DNA of 64,000 nucleotides from Gnomoniopsis sp. IMI 355080 (taxonomy: Eukaryota; Ascomycota; Sordariomycetes; Diaporthales; Gnomoniaceae): positions 120,756-184,755 of the forward strand of contig JAPEVC010000042.1 of the NCBI GenBank assembly GCA_027946555.1, given 5' to 3'. Positions 11,916 through 24,424 of this stretch are shown here, piece after piece. Under the pieces are notes generated by a model. It did no database searches. It was not told the origin of the DNA and saw nothing but the letters and a program-made list of their open reading frames with translations. The position numbers and the translations under genes were made by a program. Each line of letters opens with the position of its first letter. Position 1 is the stretch's first letter.

Positions 11916-13686
11916 ATGCTGGGAACCACGTTCTTGCAGGTCACGACTGCTTTTGCCTTGGTTTTTCCGGGTCTATCGCTGGCCACTATACTCTACCTGA
12001 CCGATCAGCTTGAGCATGGGATCACTACTCTCGAGCTCACCGGCCATAATTTGGTAGTGAAAGCACTCACCTCCGGATGTGGTGCCACGCCCTCCTGGCT
12101 TACACAGGATTCGGCATCAAATCGTCTCTTCTGTCTAGACGAAAGCAAGACGAACGGGACCATATCATCGTATACCATCGAAATCGATGGCTCGCTCTCG
12201 AGGCTCGACACTGTTAGCACCCTTCCAGGGGCTGCTCACGGAGCCCTTTTCGGGCAAGGAAACGGGCTTGCTGTTGCACACCAGTGAGTCTTTGGCGACC
12301 CCGACAGCGTGGATACAATCTTCACAAGCATGTTTAAATTTGACAGTCATTTTGCCGCTGCCTCTTCGGCATTGGGCGAGAAGAACGCTGCAGCTGCTGA
12401 TACCTGCCTATTTTCCTATCTCAACAGCATTAGTTCTAGTGTAGCGACGTACGATGTATCCAAGACAGATACACATTCCACTTTAGAGCTGGTGCAGTCA
12501 GAGACTTACCACCTATCTGAGGATGCAATTCACCCCGTGGGAGAACTGCGCCAGTCCTTACCCGATTTCGCCATCGCCGACCCCTCAGGGAAGTTCCTCC
12601 TCGTCCCAGACCCTGGAGCCGACTTCGTTAGAATATATCTTCTCAACGAGGATGGTAGGTTACGGTTTACAGATCTGCCACCATTGATCATAGCGGGTGG
12701 GCCCCGGTACGCAGATTTTCTTACGACTCTCGATGGCACGGTGTATTTGTATGTCACAACTGCGAACACCAACATGGTAATGGGGTACAAAGTGCTTTAT
12801 ACAAGCAGCACCACCATTGAATTCAAGAATGTTCAGGCAAGCAGCATCTCAACAAATGAGCATGATGTGGGTGGCGATATACACATCTCGGTAAATGCGA
12901 AGCCTCCCAGTTGCAGCGTCTTTTGCGAAGCTGCCTAAGTGTACTGACGACTTCACCCCCCAGCCCGATAATAAATTCCTCCTTGTATCGTCTCGGGGCA
13001 ATGGCAGCATCACAGTACCCGGTACCTCCACAGCCCCAGAGATCATGTCAGACCCAATCATCACTTACAGTATCGATGACTCAAATGGAAACCTGACAAG
13101 AATTCAAACCTTTGCCGCTGGAGGCGTGAACCCTCGGCAATTCTCAATTAGTAAAGATGGTCGAATGATAGCCATCAGTCTGTTCGCGGACGAAAGCAAA
13201 AAGGTCACTATCATCGATCGAGACGTGCAGACCGGTAAACTCACAAAGCAAATCACGGAGTTGAGTGTCGACGGTTGGCCTTCGTGTGTAGTTTTCCAAG
13301 ACAAGAATATGTGAGATACTCAAATTTCCGGCTGCCTGGGTAACTCCCCTCATTTCAAGAGCCCTGATACTGATCATTTGTATAGCTTGCCATTGGGACC
13401 AGGAGGCGCGAAAAATACCTCTCACCTTCTCGTGAATAAGAGATGGATCTTCTTTGCATTCTTCGGTGTCGTATTCTTTATTTGGACGGCCATATCATGC
13501 TGTATGCGTGGGCGCAGAAAAATCGCGTGGTATTTAGAGCAAAGGAAGTATTTCAGCCTAAGCCGTCAAGACTCGGCAGGCATTGATGAGCTAGACGACA
13601 CTCCAACAGGTACAGCTGCTGCAGCAGACGGAGACGACGATATAAAGAAAGCCCGGATTGAAGAGTTTTCCAAGGTACCTCTTTGA
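11916..13686 (+). CDS. Membrane-anchored lactonase-fold (7-bladed beta-propeller) protein
   Basis: The spliced product is 519 residues from exons 11916-12283, 12347-12890, 12964-13310 and 13386-13686, with all phases consistent. Residues 1-25 form a signal peptide-like stretch ending near GLSLATILY. The body has beta-propeller repeats of the fungal lactonase / 3-carboxy-cis,cis-muconate-cyclase-like family, such as FAIADPSGKFLLVPDPGADF, PDNKFLLVSSRGNGSI and VNPRQFSISKDGRMIAI. These resemble 6-phosphogluconolactonase-type proteins. Residues about 441-459 (IFFAFFGVVFFIWTAI...) form a transmembrane segment followed by a basic-then-acidic cytoplasmic tail. Soluble secreted members are usual; the C-terminal anchor is less common. 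I chose the ATG at 11916 because it places the signal peptide at the N terminus; an in-frame ATG at 11871 is also possible. The substrate is unknown. Confidence 0.75.
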
Positions 13687-13864
13687 GAACATGAAAACCC
13701 CCAATCCGAAGAGTGGCTGGTATCATCCAGCACAAAGGCCTGAAGCGCCCAATTATTCGGTCGCTGAATGCATCAAAACAAGACAAACAAAAATACACCA
13801 AATTCCTGGAAGCATATCAAACAGCACAACGACTACTTCACATCGTATCACTGACGCCGATCAA

Positions 13865-14113
13865 CTATCGTAAGCCTCGCAAGGCCCCGCCGCCAATACC
13901 TCCCGCGAATCCATACTTGGCGAGATATTCTTCAGCTTGTCTTGCCCTCCTGTTGTCATACGCCGCCGCCTTTTTTGCCTCGATGTCTTCCGAGTCTGTT
14001 GAGTGGGCTGCATAGGCGTCATAGGCCTCGCCCAGTGGCGTGAAGGTTGATCTTGGATCTTTGCTTTTTGATGAGTGTCTGGACGACATCATTTTGCGCA
14101 GACTGAAGGCCAT
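13865..14113 (-). CDS. Small hypothetical protein, 82 aa
   Basis: A single-exon ORF on the minus strand starts MAFSLRKMMSSRHSSKSK and ends GFAGGIGGGALRGLR. The product is basic at the N terminus, then has an alanine/charged helical stretch (DIEAKKAAAYDNRRARQAEEYL) and a glycine-rich tail. The composition looks like a real soluble small protein rather than random ORF, but I recognise no family. It converges with the lactonase-like gene (178 bp between stops) and is divergent from the Zn2Cys6 regulator, with which it shares an 800-bp upstream region. The longer in-frame start at 14275 adds a low-quality segment and was not chosen. Confidence 0.6.
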   Translation of the reverse strand: MAFSLRKMMSSRHSSKSKDPRSTFTPLGEAYDAYAAHSTDSEDIEAKKAAAYDNRRARQAEEYLAKYGFAGGIGGGALRGLR

Positions 14114-14915
14114 AGAAGATAAGTAAAATATGATAGGCTGGGCATGCGCTTTTTCTTCTTGAAAATGGGCAGTGTCACACTTGCAGTTGCAGACGACTTT
14201 AGGTGCAATTTTGATACAGATGAGAATAAGGTTGGGTGTTGACGGCTGTGGAAGGCCTGAATGGTGAGAATGCAAGCCTGCCAGAAAGATTTTATAGATG
14301 GCATGAGGAGGTCATAGTACACATCAACGAAAGTCAAACAAATAAATGAATAAAAAAAGGGAGAAAACCTTGCGCTTTCATGCTCCGTTCGTCAGCACGT
14401 TAGCTCGTATGACTCCTCCGATGATGACAGGAACGCGTTGAAGCTGATGTAGGCTTCAAGACCTTATGACTCTAATCACCCAAGATTTCGATACTGCGCC
14501 TTAATTGGCAACAACAACCATTTGTCCGTCTTACTTCCACGATTTTTGGTTGTAGCTACGTGAGATTACAGTATCTAAAGACCGAACTCCGAAAACCTGA
14601 GCCACTCTTGACTATCAAACGAAGTGTCGGAGCTCCAGGTGTGAGACCGGCCCGGAACTAGACATACTGTCTGCAAATTCTTGCCGCGATTCCTTTTCAA
14701 TATTCCGTCTCACTCCGAGATCAATTCCGAGGTGAATCTCGAGCTCCGAGTCCGACAATTCCTCATCTTCATCACGGCCAATTTCGTGATTCCTGCCCCC
14801 ATTCACGGGCAACATCTCCCACACCTGCCAGAACCCAGATCATCCTTACCGGGGGTTCGAATTTGTTGGGTAACCTCGAACGATTGGATATCATATTCGC
14901 CTTTAGGAGTAGATC
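14114..14915. other. Divergent promoter region (82-aa protein / Zn2Cys6 factor)
   Basis: This non-coding space lies between two divergent start codons. No clear TATA box or repeat was seen. Short ORFs here lack protein-like character. Confidence 0.55.
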
Positions 14916-17543
14916 ATGGCTGAGCAACACAGCAGCACCGTGTCACGTAGGAACAGTGCCAAGTCCGGGCGTACCGGTGTTCAGGTAAACACGGAGTTTA
15001 ACTTAAGCCTGACTGAGAAATATCGACGAAACGGGAAGTTACAGTCTTGTGAGCCATGCCGAAAGTCCAAGTTACGATGCGACCATGTTGTGCCGGCCTG
15101 TGGGCGTTGTGTCAAGAGAGGGAGAACCAGCTCGTGTTTCTATCATCCCAATCCACTGACCCAGAAGGTACGTTTATATGGACACCAAGAGCACAATCAT
15201 TGGTGAATACTGAGTACGGGCATGTTCTGCTGGTACTAACACCGTCGTCAGCCTCGCCGAAGCCCTCCCGAGTCCCATTCAACCCCGACAACATCTGCCG
15301 CGCACATCAGCCCACAAGCACCGCTCCAACCAGTCGAACTACACGAAGACTCCACAAAGACCTTTCCGGCTCTTTCGGCTGTCGATGTCAATGAGTATTC
15401 ATTGGGTAGTGCATTCAACTTCAACTCGCCTCCAGCCTCTGACTTGAATCATGCCCAGTGTCAGTCATTTCACCGCGCGGCTTCGGCGCCTCTCTTGGAA
15501 TCTGTACCCAAAACAAAAGAGACTCGTAGGAACACAGGATTTCAAGGGCCAACTTCTCATTTCATCATTCTCGAAGAGACACTGGGTCTTCTTGAGCCGG
15601 AGCCTGCTGATCTAGGTGCTATGGACCAGCAGCAGGACATCACCATCACGAACTCGCGTATCACCGAGGGCTGCCAGATTCTGGCTTTCTTTGCCAATCA
15701 AAGTCTGATCACACGCTTTATGTCCAAGTATCATGAGGCTTGCAACGAGGACTCGGGCATCTTGCTCGCGTCCATCTTGAGAGTTTGGCTCCAGCAAATC
15801 TACTTCTGCCACTCGGACACACTCACGACCCAAGAGCCGGTCAAGATTCGAAAGTTAAGTGAACGCATCTGGCGGAATACTTTGACACCACTAGAGTTCG
15901 ACAGGAACACTAGCGCTGTAGAATGGGCCAAGCTAAGCAGTGGCGTCAGCCTTCGTTGGGAAGTCCTGGGATTGATCGCGTTGAGCATTGGTATGGTGGT
16001 CATGGAGACGCCTACTTCCGATCAGGTTTATACTGAGAACAAAGTCAGCCGCTCGTGCGTACTGGGACGTATGCAGGAAATATCAGAGAAGTGTCTCGTC
16101 TTCTGCCGCTACTGCGAAGTCCTCGAAGATTCCTTCATATGGTTACTGCTGGAGTATTCGACACTGATCCAAGCCATCAAGGGCGACCGCCACTACTCTT
16201 CATACCGTGCCTCAGGTGAGGCTTGTAGTGCTGTTATCGCCATGGGCCTGCATCAGGCCATCAAGCCCTCTGAAAAAGTACCCTTCTTTCTAGCCGAACT
16301 ACGCAAAGCAGCTTTTTTGTCTACATACTACGGGGAAATCAGCCTTGCCACCTGCTTAGGTCGCCCACCACGGCTGTCCTATCGCTACTGTAACATCGAT
16401 CCTCCCCTCGATCTGACACAAGCACAACTCAATCAGAATGGTGAGGTTCTTGCCGCAACACTCGCTTCATTGGATGAGAATGGATATAATACATCAGGCA
16501 CTATACAGTCAAACACAAGTAGGCAAACCTATACCCTTTGCTCTTGTCCCGCTCCAGATAAGGTGTTGTCCTCTCAGTCTTCCCATTCATAGCTGACCTG
16601 GACTACAACAGCTGTTCGCGCCTGGGTACGCTTCGTCATGCTGCGTGAGGACGTCGTTGACCTTGCTCTTGGTTCATACTCGCGCGAAGAAATCTTTGCA
16701 CGTGCCAAAAGCATCCAAGAAAAGACTGAAATGCACATTGATTCGCTGCCAGCCTGGCTACGCAGACTCTACAGGGAGCCCCTCGAGCTCATGGAGCGCC
16801 GAAATCTCAAGCCACTTCAGCTTGTGCAAATCGGCGCACTGCGCACCGGGAGCCAGGCCATCGAGATTCTGTTGCAACGAGTCCTCATCCGCAAGACGGG
16901 CGCAAGTTCCGAAAGGCTCACTCTGGCGGCGCGCAAGGTCTTCCGCGATGTTCTGCAAATTACTTCACGCCATGATTTTGCCTCGCTGTTCCAGGCCAGC
17001 TATAATGCCTACCTTTACGGACATGGGTTGAGAAGTGCGGCCATTGTCGCGGTCGAGCTTCTCAAGCAGGAGATGCTGCCTGTGTATCCGACGAACCCTT
17101 TGCTTCCTCGCAGCGAGACTATACAAGATTTGGCCATCTTTGCGGCGAGGCTGGCGACGGTAGAACCGAGTGACGTATCTTCAAACCTCTGCAAGCAAGG
17201 CAATCGGGTCATTTCAAAAATCCTTGACCGCATTTTGAGCCCAGGAGGCGCGAGGCAGGCTGTTCAGAAGGGCTGTGGCCACGAATCGGCACAGAATCGG
17301 TCCCCGAGCAGCGTTGAGAATCAGACACCGGGATCTCCGTTCAGCCAACCGAATTGCGACGCGCCTGTCAACGTTGTTGGCCCTTCGCTGAATCCTAAGG
17401 TCGTGGCAATGTCAGACATGCCTGGATATGGTATGATGGACACTGGTATTGGCATCGAAGCTCCAATGAGCCTAGGACAGGACATCGATTTCGTAAGATG
17501 GCTGGACGGGATGGATTGGGGCATGGACAGTTGGAGTGTGTGA
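14916..17543 (+). CDS. Zn2Cys6 binuclear-cluster transcription factor
   Basis: The spliced model (14916-15167, 15252-16518, 16612-17543) gives 816 residues with consistent phases. The DNA-binding cluster has cysteines at 45, 48, 55, 62, 65 and 74, in the spacing C-x2-C-x6-C-x6-C-x2-C-x8-C, with the basic segment RKSKLR between the second and third. A proline/serine linker follows. Then comes a fungal-specific transcription-factor regulatory region, with the hallmark helix ...LRKAAFLSTYYGEISLA... and LGRPPRLSYRYC at roughly residues 440-480. The C terminus carries a short acidic/aromatic tail (WLDGMDWGMDSWSV) that could be an activation segment. The target genes are unknown, and no neighbouring metabolic cluster directly suggests them. 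Confidence 0.9.
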
Positions 17544-18580
17544 TCGCGTATGGGCCGGGTGGCCTGCAGATCGTGTATCAGGGTGTCTGTGTCATGCAGG
17601 TGTGCTGCTTTCCTTTTCAAGTCTTCACACTTCAACAGTCTTCCTATTATTGGTAATTGTCACTTCTTGTCAAGTAGCAGCCTTGGTAAGCAGTGTGTGA
17701 ATTTGGTGTCATCTGTAAAGCCTGGGCCGAAGTCCTACCAGTCTTGGTTTTCCTTGCTCACAGATACACCCCTTCTCCCACCCAGGCAAAAGAAAAACGG
17801 TGCTGCCCTTACCATTAGCATCTAAAAGCATCTGTATCAGTAACCTCCACCAATGTCCTTCAGGCCTCTGGTGTCTCTCGATCGATTCCCCAGGTCACCC
17901 CAACTCTTCTTGGCGATAACATTTGAATGGGAGAGAGAAGTGGTAGCGAGACAAACGTGCCCCATCCCATCAATTACCTGGGCACCTTTCAGATCAGTCA
18001 AATGTCAATAAGCATAGTATTAATCGCTGAAGTCAGAGGGTAAGGGCTCTGAAAACTTGCATGTCCAGCATTTTATGCAAGGGTCAGACATCATTTTCTG
18101 GTCTCTGCATGGTCGCACGCAGTGTCAAAAGGCAAAAAGGTATCTTTTTTTCTTCGATATAGCCATAGCCATCTCGAAAAACGATGCCCCTCCACTCCGT
18201 GTCTTTGCTATCCACTCTGGGCGCTACAACCATGGTTCTGGTGTGCAGAACCACTGGCGACATTTGAGCGAGTATGAACCACTGGTCAAAATCCGAGATA
18301 TACTCCTGTTTACCGCTTCAAAGCGTGCCATGCCCAAGGTATTGTTACTGGTCTTCTATTGGTAGTGATTATCAGCATTCTTGTCTTGTGTAGGTAAGGT
18401 TCCTTCTGGTATCTCAGTGATGAGGGACTTGCTGGGGGGAACATACCAGGCATTGTCCCCATAGCCAGACCGAGAGCCTGAATCTGCCTCCGCCTCCTAC
18501 CTTTCGTAGTGAAAGTCGAGCTAGCTCTGCAAAATATCCACCGTTTGTCGTAGTAGTTGCATCTGCGCTTCGATATCTCT
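17544..18580. other. Intergenic, 3' ends of two convergent genes
   Basis: This lies between the stop of the Zn2Cys6 factor (plus) and the stop of the PB1-like orphan gene (minus). No recognisable coding segment or repeat was seen. Confidence 0.55.
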
Positions 18581-20083
18581 CTAGCTAGGCCGGTTTTGTG
18601 CACCCGCCTTATTGGCCTTATGTCGTACCTCCTTTGTTGCCCATTGTGAAGAAGCTTTGCCCTCTGACCTGGATAGCTCCCTCGCCGGTGGATCTCTGAC
18701 CAATTTGGCGGGATCAAAGAAGGACGATCTACTTTCAGAGATGGGGGTTGAGTCTCGTACCATGCAACGGTGCTGGGCGGCCTGCTTGACTTTCTGGATG
18801 GCAGCCTCTCTCTCTTGTAACTCCAAGGGGACCAAATGAATGGAACCAGTGGCTCCGGGCCTCACCAGCTGTTGTAATGACCGTCCGTTGGGCCGGCCGT
18901 AGTTGTACTTCATAGGCTCAGAGGGAGCAGTCATAGGATGATGCACAGGTCTGGAACGTAGGTTGTGAGCATCATTTCCGATACGCTCATTCTGACGAAC
19001 GGCTTGAATTCCCCGGGAATTGTTGCTGTTGTCAGTGGAAGGGGCGGCACGTCCAGCGTTGAGCCGGCTGGGATGTGGCGGAGGATTCTGCAATGGGTCA
19101 TCATACTGAGGGAACTGGTCCGTCTCTTCTAAATCATGCGGCTGGTGGTCAACGATATCGTTCACTGTACTGAGAGCCTTACCCAACTCCGTACCGGATG
19201 AGGTGATGTCTGGACCCATGTCGACCGTCCTGGGAGATGCATGGCGACTGTCGCGGTGGCCGGAAGCACATCTGTGGCCCCAACCTTGGGTCTCAGCGCC
19301 AATACCACTGTTGGCCCATCCAGCTCCTCCAGCGGAAGAGGTGTCAGTCTTCTGGCTACGCTGCCCGGTGGCAGTGGCACCTAACCACATTGGGGTTCCT
19401 CCAGACAGAGAATCAAATGCGCCGTCTAGCTTGGTCCTGGCGGCCTGTAGCTCGGCCGCGGTGGCCTTATTCCAATCGTCAGCACTCTGGTCATCTGGGT
19501 ATCCATTGGACGCTCCTATCGAAAGACTGATGGCGTCCCTGCACTCCTTCAAATCTGGAACAAGCTTGGTGGATCTCCAAAAGCGGTCAGAGGCAGCTCC
19601 CCAGCCGCTGCCAAAGGCATCACCCCCTGCCTGTTGAATCTCGGCCGAGAATCTGCTGGCGTCCTCGTAGACATGGGGTCGTTCAAGAAAAGAATTGGGC
19701 CTAACCTTGACGTGCTGCTGCTTCTCCTCCCCTGCCCCAGCGAGTATGATCTCGACATCCGCCGGATGATACTGTGATTGGCGGGGTACGTCAGGATCTT
19801 CGCCGGGATATGGGAGAATGTACTCTTTGGTAATTGGGTGCTGTACGTTGAAGAACAAAACATCGCCGGCTTTGACTGAGCCATACGCGTTGCTGTCGAG
19901 CTCGACCATCTTTACCCCGATGATGGTCTCGTCCGCTGTCTTGGGGTAGTACATTACCACCAGGCAGGCCACGGAGCTCATCATGGGAAACTCTTTGCGA
20001 GCCTTTGCAATCAGGTCCTTATAGCTTGTAGGCTTGGCAATCTTGCGGCAGCGGTCGCCGAAGGTGATGATGATGTGGATCAT
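18581..20083 (-). CDS. Uncharacterised protein with PB1/ubiquitin-like N terminus
   Basis: A single long ORF encodes 500 residues. The first ~80 residues (start MIHIIITFGDRCRKIAKPTS, then KDLIAKARKEFP and later KAGDVLFFNVQ) resemble a PB1 or ubiquitin-like beta-grasp module: a basic strand, a helix, then an acidic/hydrophobic strand. The rest is low-complexity and polar, rich in Ser, Gly, Pro and Asn, and likely disordered. It includes WGAASDRFWRSTK and helical segments such as ELQEREAAIQKVKQAAQ. No catalytic motif was found. Such architecture usually suits a scaffold or adaptor, but that is inference. A C-terminal exon in the sequence below 18581 cannot be excluded. I assign no gene name. 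Confidence 0.65.
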   Translation of the reverse strand: MIHIIITFGDRCRKIAKPTSYKDLIAKARKEFPMMSSVACLVVMYYPKTADETIIGVKMVELDSNAYGSVKAGDVLFFNVQHPITKEYILPYPGEDPDVPRQSQYHPADVEIILAGAGEEKQQHVKVRPNSFLERPHVYEDASRFSAEIQQAGGDAFGSGWGAASDRFWRSTKLVPDLKECRDAISLSIGASNGYPDDQSADDWNKATAAELQAARTKLDGAFDSLSGGTPMWLGATATGQRSQKTDTSSAGGAGWANSGIGAETQGWGHRCASGHRDSRHASPRTVDMGPDITSSGTELGKALSTVNDIVDHQPHDLEETDQFPQYDDPLQNPPPHPSRLNAGRAAPSTDNSNNSRGIQAVRQNERIGNDAHNLRSRPVHHPMTAPSEPMKYNYGRPNGRSLQQLVRPGATGSIHLVPLELQEREAAIQKVKQAAQHRCMVRDSTPISESRSSFFDPAKLVRDPPARELSRSEGKASSQWATKEVRHKANKAGAQNRPS

Positions 20084-23000
20084 GTTGGCTGTCTTCCTGC
20101 AAAAGCTGGGACAGGCTTGGTCGTCGGTCGAGGTTTTGGATGCCTTTCAAGGTGAGCTTAGAATACTCCTGGGGGAGCTGGAAGAAAAGCCAATCAAATT
20201 TGCATCAAGACAGTCGGCTGCAAAGGAAGTGAGGTGGAATATGCTGTGTGCAGATGGAAGGTGCCTGTGTGCACAAAACACACAAGAAAGGGTAGAAGAC
20301 AGATTTGCCAGTATCAAATTGCCTGTATGCCGTATGGCTGCCAGAGCTCCAGCAATTTGCAAAGGCTACAGCCTGCTAGGACCCTCAAGAACAGCAGCGA
20401 CCCCAATGAAGGACTGAACCTGATTGAAGGCGGTGGTTCCGAAACATGGACAAGCTCTGCACTTTCAAAACAGGCAGAGAGATGAGTGCATTGAGTATGA
20501 CTGGAGAGATCAAATCCAGCAGAGACCGCTGTAATAAGTGACGAGTGTGGCAGAAACCAGAGTATGGGCTCTGGACCTCGAAATTTGTTGTGTCTCTAGC
20601 TGCTCTGACAAGGTGTGAGGTGTGCCTCTCAGCAGAAATGCCCAGGTGCTCCTGCAAATCGCAAAGTACCGTGTTGGAATTGAGATTCTCAAAGTGATCA
20701 AGGTGGAAAGAAGAACCAGGCTGTTTTCAGTGATGATGGGGAGAATTTCTGATGCTCGTTCGTACGTTCGATGTTCAGAGATCTCCCTTTATGCAGATGA
20801 GCCCTTGAGACAGTGCCCTGATGTTCGAGACAGTGGAACTCGGGCTCAATGTTCGAAGCAAGCGCGTACAGGTACGCCGGAGGAGCTGCCACGTTTCTTC
20901 GCCTCGAATATTCATGCGGTTCTAAGAACTACTTCCCAGATATCTCGTGCTGGAAGGAAGAGTCCGAATAGGGTGCTCTGAAATGGCAACGTTCTTCGAC
21001 CGTCGCTACTATAGGTGACGAGACACGCCTGCCGCTGTGTGCACAGAAGACAACATGCCACCAAGATCACCTACTTAGAGACGTCAAGCTTGAAGGGTCC
21101 TGTCAGTGACTCAAGAAAGTGCCAGGTGCCAGGCTAGCGACTGTCCTGAGTCCTTTCTTGCTGCGACTGTGCGCCGTCTAAGGGCAAAGTCTAGCGGAAA
21201 GAATGGAGGTTTCTCTGGTCAATATGGCAACTTTAATCTGCGCTAACTTAACGATTAGAAAATATACTCACTGCATAGAAGACTAGACGATTGTTCATCT
21301 CCCGCATGATGGAAGGTGGAAGGTTAAAGGTACTGTGCTCAAGTAAGACAGCCCTGGAGGCAACAATGGCAACCAGCAACCATGCTACGGCGGCAACTTG
21401 ACTGGTGGATATGATGTGGGAGGAGCGGGAGGGAAAATATGAAAATCGAGCTGAGAAATACGCAGAGTCGAGGATTTTGGTGATCTTATTGATAGGCGGA
21501 CAACCAGAAGGATGTCTGCAAGCAATCACAGGTAGAATTGACAACTCACCCGGTGGTCAATGTAGAGGCGGGTTTGTTACCATATGATGTAGCAGAAGCT
21601 GGGCTCAAGCTGCAGATTCAAAGTCAAGGTGAATCTACTGGAGAGCAGTTGATCTTTAGTTCTATTTGTTTATTGGAAAGAAAAAGAAGGATAATAAACC
21701 AGATGCGTTGACCTAGGAGGAGGATTTGGTTCGCACAAAGCGGATGGCCGAGACAAACATCAAAGTTGAGGTGATCTTTCCCAAGGTTTCAGGTAAGAGC
21801 ACCTGCAGAAAAGGGTCACGGTCAAGATTGATATTGCCTGCAATGAGATTCGTACTTCCAAGACCTTATGGACAGACTTCATTGGTGAAAAGCAATCTTA
21901 CAAGGAACGAGGGAAAAGTGCAAGTCCAGTACTAAATAAGAGCTTGGCTCTACCATACCTAGGTATTGAATGAAGAGCCGGGGGGGGGGCAATATACCAC
22001 AGTAAGGTCTGTTGATTAGTTTTGGCCAGCTGATATAGATATTTGGGAGGCTCTGCAAGGATTTTCAAGCAGCCAGTTGGTAAAATGTAATCACCAGCAG
22101 CCAATCTAGAAGAGGGCGGAAGGTTGAGGGGTTTTAGATGTAGTGGATGTATCAACGGGCAACATGAAGCTACCTGGGTAATATTTCCAAGGTCATTAAG
22201 TCCCTAAAAAACATTGCCCAAGTGCTTTATCAAAGACCTCCTATCCCAAGTAAACCAGTTTGGCAGATCGATCGATCGATCACAATGAATTAAGAGATAC
22301 ATTATGCTGAAGGGAATTCATGAATAAAACTGGCCGGGGTGCAGGTGGCTATGGAAAGATATCCTGAGGCAGATAGCGGAGAGTGGCATGAGGGCGCAGG
22401 AAATCAGCGTACATGCCATTCATAAGAGTTGGTCAAAGAGCCAATTGGAATAACGTCGATCATTGCCAGCTCTTACCATAATAAGGCCTACCTATGTATA
22501 GACGTAGATCATATTTTCCCAATGGAAACAGGGCCAAGTTAAGCCCCAGACGTACCTAGGTAAGTCGTATGAGTACTAGATAACATGCCAATAGGACTTG
22601 GCCTGTGTCGCATTGTTAATGGTCTTTGTCACGATGTATCTCAACCTGGTGGCACAGTTGCCACCTTAGATTCCAAATGTACCTGACAGCTAGCAGAGTT
22701 CACAATAGGAACAGTCCCAAAGACATCCCATACTTAAGTACTCGTGTACATCCACTAAGCGCGCCTTTGGGGATGTGGTGATTTAGTCCGGGACAACCTT
22801 CAGACTGATCAAGTTCCTTAACTGCCTTCCCTCCCCAGGGCGCCAGTCTGAGTAAAAATCTTTGACAAAGCAACAGGGTGTAACCTTGAGGTTGTTATGG
22901 GGCTTGAAGCTGTGTATATTAAATATACCTACATAATATCTTACTACTAACTGATTCGCTAGTAATCGAGTGCAATTGTCTATCGGATATAGAAATCTTA

Positions 23001-24424
23001 TTCTGCAGGACAATTCATGGAGTGGATTATTCCCTACCTTCTCTGCTAAGAGCAATACATGATAATTAGTTGACTTGCAGAAAGCATGCAGTTGCTATCG
23101 CAAGTACAGCCCGGACATGTGCAGGTATTTATCTACATTGGTATCTGCTTTGAACAAGGAGAAGTAAAATATGTTCGGACTCTGTGCTGGACCAATGGGT
23201 CTGGAAGTTGAGAGGTCAGATTATTATTACTACTTTATACTGGACAGAAGTGGAACATCAAGCTGGGTTATGTTGGGCTGACGATTGAGGCTTCTTGTAG
23301 CCACTGGCAGACAACCCTTTATTGCTTACCAAGGTACCAGGCAGGTATTAGCCTTTCTTTTACTAATACTCTTTCTCTTTTGGCATTACAAGGTCTCTTT
23401 CTGTCTGGCTGATCAATCAGCTAGTCATGACAGGCTGCCATGGATCCACAGTGCCAATTCATCAAAAACGGCGTGAGGGCTGCGCTTTATCAACAGTCTG
23501 CATTAGTACCTAGGTAGTTTTCTTGTAAATCGTAGACAACGCATCTTACTACTGTGTTGTACTCTATCACGTTGGACTATTGCTGCCGGGCATTGTGACC
23601 GTATATTAGAAATTGCGGATCAAGGACACTTACGTCTTGTCTCTGATGCTACCTCTCAAGGAATGGGTATATAACTGTGTTTGGCATATCTAGTAATAAT
23701 GCATGATTGTGGCTCCTGTGTTTCGTTGCCTACACTCGGGAAAACCTAATTGACCGGACAGCAAGCCGAGACCTCCACTTCACTGCGGGGACAGTCCTCG
23801 TGGACTCGTGCCACAGTCATAAAGGCAGCCAAGTATTACCGGTAAGGTGATTATGAAACATGGGATAGTCGTTGTCACGTATGCTGAAGCATAATAACAC
23901 AGGCATCTATCTGAACTCTCGTCCCTATAGGCACATGTTAGGAAAACACAATGCTCTAGACTCTGTTCAGTACGGATTTCAGGTCCATGCGAGGCCAGCT
24001 GTTACTCGTCATTGGCTCTGTCTGCTGTAATCATGCCGTTCGTCCGAGGAGAAGTGCTCGTGCTCAAAAGAATGAGAGTAGAGGCCGGACTGGACAGCCA
24101 AGGCTGCGGGGTCTTACCAAGGCTAGTTCATCCACTACGACCTAGGTATGTAGCGACGTATCCGTGGCATGTTCCGCACCTGTGCGTAGAGGTCCTCTCT
24201 ACGAGTAGGTAGGTAACTCTGTAACCCCCGCGCGCTGCCCTAAAAAACCCTAGCCCAGATTTGCCGAGGCTGGGACACTGCCCAGTCACTTGTCACTTCT
24301 TTCCTGACTCTAGCATATTGTGTTCTCTATAAGATCCAAGAGAACCGTGTGTATAAAATGAACGAGTTTTGGCTCAACCAGTCTATCTTACCCACATACG
24401 ACACAGCAATTCGCAATATACAAT
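20084..24424. other. Gene-poor stretch (about 4.3 kb)
   Basis: No ORF with convincing protein character was found on either strand. The region includes a G-run (21979-21989), a GATC tandem (about 22267-22281), several TACCTAGGTA-type palindromes (21955-21966, 22552-22564, 23506-23517, 24140-24148) and AT-richer segments between about 21.2 and 23.8 kb. It ends in the promoter of the carotenoid-oxygenase-family gene. Confidence 0.6.
24352..24358 (+). promoter_or_regulatory. TATA box of the carotenoid-oxygenase-family gene
   Basis: TATAAAA lies 67 bp before the ATG at 24425, a position compatible with a short 5' leader. The spacing and exact match make this one of the better core-promoter candidates in the window. 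Confidence 0.6.

Noticed and set aside
14847..14865. GGTTCGAATTTG resembling a tRNA T-loop
   Set aside because: Flanking bases do not form a T stem or cloverleaf.
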